Below are positions 1 to 4,682 of a stretch of DNA of 5,874 nt, one piece after another. Source of the DNA: Porticoccaceae bacterium (lineage in GTDB: Bacteria > Pseudomonadota > Gammaproteobacteria > Pseudomonadales > Porticoccaceae). The stretch is from contig NZJL01000052.1 of the NCBI GenBank assembly GCA_002692165.1, forward strand, positions 1 through 5,874, given 5' to 3'. Each line of letters begins with the position of its first letter. The stretch's first letter is position 1. The position numbers and the translations under genes were made by a program. The notes under the pieces were generated by a model. The model was not told the DNA's origin, made no database searches, and was given only the letters and a program-made list of their open reading frames with translations.

Positions 1-2
1 AG

Positions 3-434
3 TGCTTGGAGTGCAGCAATTGCCAATAGGCTATATGCTAATATTGAAAAAAGTATGTGAGCTTCCATACTTGCAGACAGAGTCAAGACGGAGCTGCTGC
101 TGGGAATGATAGTCGCCATTAGTAATGTGGCTGAGGAGATAGGGAAAAGTATTAAGTAAAGAGTATGCTGTATTTTTGTCAAACCACTCGCAAATACTAT
201 TAGATTTATCGCGAGAGAAATGAGAACGAATATTTTTAGCAGGCTTAAATCCAGCCCCTCGGGCGCCATAAGGAAGTTAAGGGTAGCAATGAGGTGGGCT
301 AGCAAAGCCAACGCAGTAATCATTTGCAATCGGGAGCTGTTAAATTCGATATTGGATCGAAGTTTAAAAATGTAATAGACCAGCCCCCCTAAATAGAGAG
401 CAACGGCGGTTAGTCCAGCAATTAAATTGGTCAT
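3..434 (-). CDS. ypjD: YpjD/CcsA-family cytochrome c assembly-type inner membrane protein, N-terminal part
   Basis: Five hydrophobic stretches are visible in the 144 residues present (about 4-23, 37-56, 64-84, 91-110 and 124-143), as expected of an integral inner-membrane protein. The last contains the sequence HILFSILAYSLLAIAALQA, which resembles the YpjD segment after the conserved His; here that residue is His126. Family knowledge: YpjD is related to the CcsA/CcmC heme-handling proteins and lies divergently from ffh in many gammaproteobacteria. The WWD-type heme region would lie beyond the window, so the function cannot be confirmed. ATG at 432-434 was chosen because the hydrophobic N-terminus begins there. 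An in-frame GTG at 471-473 would add 13 residues but lacks a ribosome binding site. The ATG has no good site of its own but overlaps the stop of a leader ORF with a good one (431-460). The gene is cut by the left edge. Confidence 0.85.
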   Translation of the reverse strand, partial: MTNLIAGLTAVALYLGGLVYYIFKLRSNIEFNSSRLQMITALALLAHLIATLNFLMAPEGLDLSLLKIFVLISLAINLIVFASGLTKIQHTLYLILFPISSATLLMATIIPSSSSVLTLSASMEAHILFSILAYSLLAIAALQA

Positions 435-460
435 ATGGAATCTAGGCGCCGATAATCCAC
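431..460 (-). CDS. Nine-codon leader ORF overlapping the ypjD start
   Basis: On the minus strand a GTG at 458-460 lies about 7 bases after GAGG (469-472, part of GAGGAAAG). It opens a nine-codon frame (V D Y R R L D S I). The frame ends with TGA at 431-433, overlapping the ypjD ATG at 432-434 as ATGA. The ypjD ATG has no Shine-Dalgarno sequence of its own at normal distance. Coupled re-initiation from this mini-ORF is therefore a reasonable inference. It may equally be chance, since very short ORFs are common. Confidence 0.35.
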   Translation of the reverse strand: MDYRRLDSI

Positions 461-477
461 AAACTTTCCTCACCGTA

Positions 478-507
478 ATAATAACGGTTATCATTATCAA
501 AGGTAAA
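478..507 (-). promoter_or_regulatory. Candidate ypjD promoter
   Basis: Minus-strand -35 TTTACC (502-507, 4/6 to consensus) and -10 TATTAT (478-483, 5/6) are separated by 18 bases. Transcription would start near 470, just ahead of the leader-ORF ribosome binding site, which makes a very short leader. The Fur-like palindrome at 479-493 covers the -10 and part of the spacer. The region is AT-rich, so chance matches are likely. Confidence 0.35.
479..493. promoter_or_regulatory. Fur-box-like operator in the ypjD-ffh intergenic region
   Basis: Read on the minus strand the site is TGATAACCGTTATTA. It matches 11 of the 14 defined positions of the 7-1-7 Fur motif TGATAATnATTATCA. It sits inside a larger 21-bp palindrome at 476-496 in which nine of ten arm positions are complementary. 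It overlaps the candidate ypjD promoter, where binding would repress. A near copy lies at 2025-2039. Binding by Fur is inferred from the motif only. Confidence 0.45.
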
Positions 508-550
508 TGATTTATTCATCATGAGAGTTTGGCATATTCCATCACTTGGG

Positions 551-580
551 TGAAGTTTGATCTAAAATTAACGTTATACT
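551..580 (+). promoter_or_regulatory. Candidate ffh promoter
   Basis: A -10-like TATACT lies at 575-580, about 33 bases before the ffh start. The best -35 at suitable distance is TGAAGT (551-556, spacer 18), which is poor. TTGATC at 557-562 is a better hexamer but only 12 bases from the -10. The call rests mainly on the -10 and on position. Confidence 0.35.
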
Positions 581-612
581 GCTGTACTTTGAAAGTACAA
601 GGATTACCAAAC

Positions 613-2001
613 ATGGCTATGTTTAAGAATCTAAGCGAGCGCCTTTCCGTCACGCTTAAAAAAATAACCGGAAAAGCCAGTATCAGCGAAGGTAATATAC
701 AAGAAACCCTGAGAGAAGTACGAATGGCGCTGCTAGAGGCCGATGTTGCTTTACCCGTGGTGAAGAGCTTCTTATCGCAGGTTAAAGAGAGAGCGCTTGG
801 CCACGAGGTAAAAAACAGCCTTAATCCAGGACAACAGTTCCTAAAGATTGTTCAAGCAGAACTTACAGCTGTAATGGGTGAAGAAAATCAAAGGTTAGAA
901 CTATCTGTTCAACCCCCAGCTGTTATATTGATGGCAGGAATGCAAGGTTCTGGAAAGACTACTTCCTCTGCCAAGTTGGCTCGCTATCTGAAAGAGCAGC
1001 AACGCAAAAAAGTTATGATGGTGTCCGTTGACATAAACAGAGCGGCTGCCATTAAGCAGCTGGAAATTTTGGCTTCCGAGGTGGGTGTCGACTTTTTCCC
1101 CACGAACGTGTCCGATAAACCGTTTAAAACTATTGGCTTAGCAATGGCCGCGGCTAAGAGGGAACTTATCGATGTTCTTATTATTGATACCGCTGGGCGC
1201 TTGCATGTCAATGATGAAATGATGTTAGAGTTGAAATCGATCTATGATTTAGCCAAGCCTCACGAAACATTGTTCGTTATCGATTCGATGGTTGGGCAAG
1301 ATGCATTGAATATTGCAAAGTCTTTCAGTGAACAAATAGGTCTGACGGGGATTATCTTAACGAAATTAGATAGCGATACCCGCGGGGGGGCAGCGCTCTC
1401 CGTCCGGGAGATTACAGGAAAGCCTATTAAGTTTATCGGAGTAGGTGAGAAAACTGATTCACTGGAACCTTTTCATCCAGAGCGGCTCGTTTCAAGGATT
1501 CTGGGAATGGGAGATATGCTCTCCCTCATCGAGGATATTGAGCGCAGGGTTGATAAAGAAAAGGCCCAAAAATTAGCAAGGAAAGTTGCGCGTGGTTCGG
1601 GCTTTGATCTGGACGATCTCCGCGAGCAAATTCAACAAATGCAAAATATGGGAGGCCTGGGTGGTTTGATTGATAAAATCCCCGGGATGAGAAAGGTTAA
1701 TCAAATAGCAGCAGATCCTAATGTTTCCAGTCAATTTAATCGGATGGAGGTGATTATTGATTCGATGACTAAAGAAGAGCGACGAAAACCGGAAATTTTG
1801 AATGGTTCACGCAAGCGTCGAATCACTGCGGGATCCGGAACGACCATTCAGGATTTGAATAGATTAATAAAGCAGCATAAGCAGATGGGTAAAATGATGA
1901 AAAAGATGAAGGGAAAGGGAATGCAAAACATGATCCGTGGGCTAACGGATGCCTCTGCCTCGAAAAATCCGTTTTCTTCTCAGTTAACCCGCAAATTTTA
2001 G
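613..2001 (+). CDS. ffh: Signal recognition particle protein Ffh (SRP54)
   Basis: A GTPase that binds 4.5S RNA and signal sequences of nascent membrane proteins and delivers ribosomes to FtsY at the inner membrane. At 462 residues it is close to the E. coli length (453). Domains in order: N domain (about 1-100) with the ALLEADVALPVV segment; G domain with P-loop GMQGSGKTT (109-117), DINRAAA (140-146), DTAGR (192-196), TKLD (250-253) and GVGEK (276-280); Met-rich M domain from about 296, with the RNA-binding SRKRRITAGSG (399-409) and a Met/Lys-rich tail (424-440). ATG 613 follows AAGGA (599-603) by 9 bases. The next ATG at 619 gives the N-terminus MFKNL, matching E. coli MFDNL, and is the alternative. 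The upstream ATG at 529 would add 28 residues unlike the family. The G2 motif has Asn142 and Ala144 in place of the usual aromatic or Gln and Pro, and the usual LDGDARGG reads LDSDTRGG. Confidence 0.97.
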   Translation: MAMFKNLSERLSVTLKKITGKASISEGNIQETLREVRMALLEADVALPVVKSFLSQVKERALGHEVKNSLNPGQQFLKIVQAELTAVMGEENQRLELSVQPPAVILMAGMQGSGKTTSSAKLARYLKEQQRKKVMMVSVDINRAAAIKQLEILASEVGVDFFPTNVSDKPFKTIGLAMAAAKRELIDVLIIDTAGRLHVNDEMMLELKSIYDLAKPHETLFVIDSMVGQDALNIAKSFSEQIGLTGIILTKLDSDTRGGAALSVREITGKPIKFIGVGEKTDSLEPFHPERLVSRILGMGDMLSLIEDIERRVDKEKAQKLARKVARGSGFDLDDLREQIQQMQNMGGLGGLIDKIPGMRKVNQIAADPNVSSQFNRMEVIIDSMTKEERRKPEILNGSRKRRITAGSGTTIQDLNRLIKQHKQMGKMMKKMKGKGMQNMIRGLTDASASKNPFSSQLTRKF

Positions 2002-2024
2002 TGCAGGGCCATCAAAATAGTCAT

Positions 2025-2039
2025 TAATAATGATTATCA
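2025..2039. promoter_or_regulatory. Fur-box-like operator between ffh and rpsP
   Basis: The minus-strand reading TGATAATCATTATTA matches 13 of 14 defined positions of the 7-1-7 Fur motif TGATAATnATTATCA. It begins 24 bases after the ffh stop and about 34 bases upstream of the presumed rpsP -35. It is identical to the site at 479-493 at 13 of 15 positions. Fur control of a ribosomal protein operon is not the textbook arrangement, so the role is open. Confidence 0.5.
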
Positions 2040-2072
2040 ACCTGAAAAAATGCAGATTATCCCAAAGTTGTT

Positions 2073-2099
2073 TTGTTCACATATTTTTTCGCGTATCAT
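2073..2099 (+). promoter_or_regulatory. Candidate rpsP operon promoter with GC-rich discriminator
   Basis: -35 TTGTTC (2073-2078) and -10 TATCAT (2094-2099) are 15 bases apart, slightly short. The bases right after the -10 (2100-2109, ACGGCGCCGT) are strongly GC-rich and form a perfect 10-bp palindrome. A GC-rich discriminator is the known mark of stringently controlled, ppGpp-inhibited promoters of translation genes, which fits S16/L19. The leader would be about 85 bases long. Confidence 0.4.
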
Positions 2100-2191
2100 A
2101 CGGCGCCGTTCAGCGGCCAAAAAGTTGACTGACAACTCAATTAGATTAAGGGTTTTAATTAACGTCTCTTTAAAGTAAAGGACCTCCGTTT

Positions 2192-2443
2192 ATGGTAACA
2201 ATACGATTAGCAAGGGGCGGCGCAAAAAAGCGCCCTTTTTACCACATTACAGTAGCTGATTCTCGCAAGGCGAGGAACAAAAAGTTTATTGAGCGTGTAG
2301 GTTTCTTCAACCCGCTTGCAAGGGGGGCTGAAGAAAAGCTCAGGATTGACCATGAAAGAGTTTCATATTGGCGCAGTCAAGGAGCTCAGGCTAGTGCCAG
2401 AGTTTTAGCATTGCTTAAGGAAGCCCAAAAGAACGCTGCGTGA
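2192..2443 (+). CDS. rpsP: 30S ribosomal protein S16
   Basis: Small primary-binding protein of the 30S subunit, needed for folding of the 5' domain of 16S rRNA. The 83 residues match the family over the whole length (E. coli 82). The N-terminus [17 protein letters not shown] is followed by the conserved [15 protein letters not shown] and a C-terminal helix. ATG 2192 is preceded by AAAGGA (2177-2182) at 9 bases. It is the first gene of the rpsP-rimM-trmD-rplS operon, with rimM starting 15 bases after its stop. Confidence 0.98.
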   Translation: MVTIRLARGGAKKRPFYHITVADSRKARNKKFIERVGFFNPLARGAEEKLRIDHERVSYWRSQGAQASARVLALLKEAQKNAA

Positions 2444-2458
2444 GCTCGGCAGTCGAAA

Positions 2459-3007
2459 ATGATGGGGTCGAGGGACTTTATTTTTGGGGAAAAAGTCGTT
2501 GTAGGGCGACTGACTTCTGTGTTTGGAGTTCATGGCTGGATTAAGGTTTGGTCATATACGGACATTAGAGAGAACATTTTAACGTATAGACCATGGTGGG
2601 TGAATAGCAGTGGAGTGTTCGAAGAACTACTTTTAGACGATTGGAAATGGCAGAGAGACGGACTTATTGTCCGTTTAGAGGGAGTAAAAAATAGAGAGAC
2701 AGCAAAAAACTGGTGCCAAAAGGATATTTTGGTGGATCTTTCTAGGTTACCGAAACTTCCTGGGGATAGTTTTTACTGGCATCAACTGATCGGATTAGGT
2801 GTTTTTAGTGAATATGAGGGAGAGATTTTGAACTTAGGGCGTGTCTCTAAAATAATTGAGACAGGCTCGAATGATGTGCTGATAGTAAGTGGTGAGGGAG
2901 ACAGTATTGACTCCAAAGAGCGGCTTATCCCCTACGTAAGGCAATATGTGTTCTCGGTTGACCTTCAAAAGCAACTTATTAAAGTAAATTGGGATCCAGA
3001 TTTTTAA
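2459..3007 (+). CDS. rimM: Ribosome maturation factor RimM
   Basis: RimM assists late maturation of the 30S head and binds S19. The 182 residues equal the E. coli length. The N-terminal RimM domain shows VVGRLTSVFGVHGWIKV (about 14-30) and YRPWW. The C-terminal PRC-barrel begins around FYWHQLIGL (about 105) and has ETGSNDVLIV, ERLIPYV and the terminal VNWDPDF. Two start codons lie in tandem at 2459 and 2462 and cannot be told apart. Neither has a clear Shine-Dalgarno, and both lie in the loop of a possible 6-bp hairpin (2445-2450 with 2467-2472). Weak initiation agrees with the known low output of RimM and TrmD compared with S16 and L19 in E. coli. Translation is probably coupled to rpsP. Confidence 0.96.
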   Translation: MMGSRDFIFGEKVVVGRLTSVFGVHGWIKVWSYTDIRENILTYRPWWVNSSGVFEELLLDDWKWQRDGLIVRLEGVKNRETAKNWCQKDILVDLSRLPKLPGDSFYWHQLIGLGVFSEYEGEILNLGRVSKIIETGSNDVLIVSGEGDSIDSKERLIPYVRQYVFSVDLQKQLIKVNWDPDF

Positions 3008-3026
3008 ATGCACCAGGGGGTTGGGC

Positions 3027-3776
3027 GTGAAGGTCGCAGTAATCTCATTATTTCCAGAGATGTTCGATGCCATTTCGAGGCATGGAGTGAGTGGAAGGGC
3101 GTTTGAGAATGGTCTGATAGAACTACGCCTCTTCAACCCAAGAAACTACGCTGATGGTCCGCATCAATCCGTGGATGGACGGCCATACGGGGGCGGGCCT
3201 GGAATGGTTATGATGGCCGAACCGCTCAGCAGGGCTTTGGCTGATTCCAAAGAGTGGATGGGGTCGACCTGCCATCGTGTGGTTTACATGTCGCCGCAGG
3301 GCAAAGTTTTTAAACAAGAGCAATTAAAAGGGTTTGAAAGTTCCGAAGGCTTTATTTTAATTGCTGGGCGCTACGAGGGTGTGGATGAGAGATTCATTAA
3401 GCAGAGGGTCGATGAAGAGTGGTCGATAGGGGACTACGTCCTAAGCGGAGGGGAGTTGCCTGCCATGGTTGTGTTGGATGCTTTAATACGCATCATTCCA
3501 GGAGCGCTGGGACACGCACAATCGGCACAAGAAGGGTCGTTTAGCCAAGGCATGTTAGGACATCCTCAATATACTCGTCCCGCTTCCTTTGCAGGCGAGA
3601 GAGTACCAGCAGTTCTGCTGTCTGGGAATCACGAGCAAGTCAGGCTATGGCGCTTGAAATGCTCTTTAAAACGAACCCGAGACAGACGACCCGAGTTGCT
3701 GGAGGCCCTGGTGATGGACTCCGAGAAAAAAAAAATTTTAGAAGCTATGGGCAAAGATTTCGACGTTAATTGTTAG
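3027..3776 (+). CDS. trmD: tRNA (guanine-N1)-methyltransferase TrmD
   Basis: TrmD methylates G37 next to the anticodon of tRNAs with G36, using S-adenosylmethionine, and so prevents +1 frameshifting. It is a dimeric SPOUT enzyme with a trefoil knot. Of 249 residues, the N-terminus is MKVAVISLFPEMF, followed by RPYGGGPGMVMM, the knot-region motifs MSPQG and LIAGRYEGVDERF, EEWSIGDYVLSGGELP, IPGALGH and LLSGNH. The GTG at 3027 is preferred because AGGGGG (3015-3020) stands 6 bases before it. A TTG at 3021 in the same frame would directly abut that site. The gap to rimM is 19 bases. The C-terminal codons contain a run of ten A (3726-3735, residues Glu-Lys-Lys-Lys-Ile), which is prone to slippage. 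Confidence 0.97.
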   Translation: MKVAVISLFPEMFDAISRHGVSGRAFENGLIELRLFNPRNYADGPHQSVDGRPYGGGPGMVMMAEPLSRALADSKEWMGSTCHRVVYMSPQGKVFKQEQLKGFESSEGFILIAGRYEGVDERFIKQRVDEEWSIGDYVLSGGELPAMVVLDALIRIIPGALGHAQSAQEGSFSQGMLGHPQYTRPASFAGERVPAVLLSGNHEQVRLWRLKCSLKRTRDRRPELLEALVMDSEKKKILEAMGKDFDVNC

Positions 3777-3827
3777 TTAAATTTAGACAAATAATCGACC
3801 CAATTTGATTATATACAGGAGTATTCA

Positions 3828-4187
3828 GTGAGTAATAAAATACCTTTGATAGCTGAGCTTGAGCAGGAACAGATGACCAAAACCATTCCCAATTTTAGCC
3901 CCGGGGACCAGGTTGTTGTCCAAGTAAAGGTGAAAGAGGGCACCAGAGAGCGCTTACAAGCTTTTGAAGGTATTGTTCTAGGCAAACGCAATCGAGGACT
4001 AAACTCGGCTTTCACAGTTCGCAAGATATCAAATGGTGTTGGCGTGGAACGCACATTTCAAACATACAGTCCATTACTTGAACTTATCGAAGTTAAGCGT
4101 CGTGGCGCGGTTCGCCGAGCAAAACTCTACTATCTTCGAGAACGATCAGGTCGGTCGGCTAGAATCAAAGAAAAATTGGCCCCGTAA
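3828..4187 (+). CDS. rplS: 50S ribosomal protein L19
   Basis: Protein of the 50S subunit at the 30S-50S interface. The 119 residues match the family end to end (E. coli 115): LEQEQM near the N-terminus, then [48 protein letters not shown] and a basic C-terminus. The start is GTG (3828-3830), preceded by CAGGAG (3816-3821) at 6 bases. An in-frame ATG 15 codons on would lose conserved residues. It is the last gene of the rpsP operon, 51 bases after trmD. Confidence 0.98.
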   Translation: MSNKIPLIAELEQEQMTKTIPNFSPGDQVVVQVKVKEGTRERLQAFEGIVLGKRNRGLNSAFTVRKISNGVGVERTFQTYSPLLELIEVKRRGAVRRAKLYYLRERSGRSARIKEKLAP

Positions 4188-4193
4188 TTTATA

Positions 4194-4255
4194 CACCGTG
4201 TTTTCAGTTTTAAAGGTCGGCCCCACAAACTCGCTTTGTTATCGAAAACGCGGTG
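4194..4255 (+). repeat. Long-loop inverted repeat after rplS, possible 3' end structure
   Basis: CACCGTGTTTTC (4194-4205) can pair with GAAAACGCGGTG (4244-4255): 12 consecutive pairs, one of them G-U in RNA, closing a 38-base loop. Inside the loop ACAAA (4225-4229) and TTTGT (4235-4239) form a second stem around CTCGC. It begins 6 bases after the rplS stop, where the operon would be expected to end. No U-tract follows on either strand, so it is not a standard intrinsic terminator. It may instead protect the 3' end of the operon mRNA or be the mark of an old insertion. Confidence 0.5.
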
Positions 4256-4397
4256 CTCGTCATTCTTGTTAACGCAAATCGCTGTAAATTTTTTCTCAAA
4301 CATAAAGCAACTTAACCCTGATTTTCTTTGAGATGTTGGCTCGATATTAGGCTATCAAAGTGGATTTGATGCATTGTCTTAATTTAGTGGATTAACA

Positions 4398-4469
4398 CTC
4401 AGTTGAAAAGAAGTTTTAGCTTTTGATTGAGTTTAGGGGAGACATGCTCCCCAAGCTATTGATTAAAAG
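4398..4469 (+). promoter_or_regulatory. Two mutually exclusive hairpins in front of the RNase R frame
   Basis: The segment 4420-4431 (CTTTTGATTGAG) can pair with either of two partners. Upstream, 4398-4408 pairs with 4421-4431 in 11 consecutive pairs including G-U; bulging A4409 then allows G4410-C4420. Downstream, 4420-4430 pairs with 4459-4469 in 11 consecutive pairs, enclosing a tight hairpin GGGGAG (4436-4441) and CTCCCC (4447-4452) with loop ACATG. The downstream form ends three bases before the GTG at 4473. This layout suits a switch or autoregulatory leader, but the outer pairs are AT- and wobble-rich. Confidence 0.35.
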
Positions 4470-4472
4470 TGA

Positions 4473-4682
4473 GTGCGTCTTTACCCCGAAAACATCGCAG
4501 CAAAAAGCGTAACATATCCTCATAATACGGTTAAGAATTTTGATCTCTTGGAATTGTATCTGAGGCTAATTAGTGAGGAACCCATCTATGCCCTTTTGCA
4601 CGGAGATGCGGATATCAAATTCACAGCTAAAACTGCAAACCGATTACCATTAACAAGATTGGACTTTAAGGGGAGAAGATGA
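4473..4682 (+). CDS. rnr: N-terminal helix-turn-helix part of RNase R, out of frame with the rest
   Basis: The 69 residues resemble the N-terminus of RNase R. A segment YPHNTVKNFDLLELYL...EEPI lines up with the family's YxNPIPSREFILxHL...QPL, and LTRLDFKGRR lines up without gaps with E. coli LRAMERDGQL. The GTG start puts 17 residues before the aligned Asn (15 in E. coli). An in-frame TGA at 4470-4472 stands directly before this GTG, so the frame cannot extend further. No clear ribosome binding site is seen. The frame ends in TGA at 4680-4682, overlapping the ATG of the catalytic part (4679) as ATGA. Adding 69 residues to the catalytic part puts its first active-site Asp near 267, against 272 in E. 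coli RNase R. Either a natural or sequencing frameshift near 4670, or a truly split gene. The alignment is weak in the middle and made from memory. Confidence 0.6.
   Translation: MRLYPENIAAKSVTYPHNTVKNFDLLELYLRLISEEPIYALLHGDADIKFTAKTANRLPLTRLDFKGRR

Noticed and set aside
529..612. Extra 28 residues at the N-terminus of Ffh from the ATG at 529.
   Set aside because: The extension is unlike the family and would overlap the candidate promoter. ATG 613 has AAGGA at the right distance and gives the family N-terminus.
984..1211. Open frame on the minus strand inside ffh.
   Set aside because: Antisense shadow of a highly conserved coding region; no ribosome binding site or recognisable product.
3021..3026. 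TTG at 3021 as trmD start.
   Set aside because: It directly abuts the Shine-Dalgarno AGGGGG. GTG 3027 is 6 bases away and fits the family N-terminus.
2834..3323. Two minus-strand open frames across rimM and trmD.
   Set aside because: They lie opposite well-identified genes and have no family resemblance.
3784..3812. Internal promoter TAGACA, 17 bases, GATTAT in front of rplS.
   Set aside because: The start would fall on the rplS ribosome binding site, and rplS is well explained as part of the operon.
4033..4272. Plus-strand open frame overlapping the end of rplS.
   Set aside because: Out-of-frame shadow of rplS running into the inverted repeat; no sensible product.
4206..4275. Integron attC-like site (GTTAAC, AACAAAG, folded arms on the minus strand).
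   Set aside because: The core sites do not fit RYYYAAC and GTTRRRY, and there is no cassette-like array or integrase nearby.
4328..4358. rnr promoter TTGAGA with TATCAA.
   Set aside because: Spacer of 19 and a poor -10. A promoter is expected somewhere in this gap, but this one is not convincing enough to annotate.
4188..4472. A tRNA-Leu upstream of rnr, as known in Pseudomonas.
   Set aside because: No GGTTCRA T-arm, acceptor pairing or CCA was found. The GGGGAG hairpin is not part of a cloverleaf.
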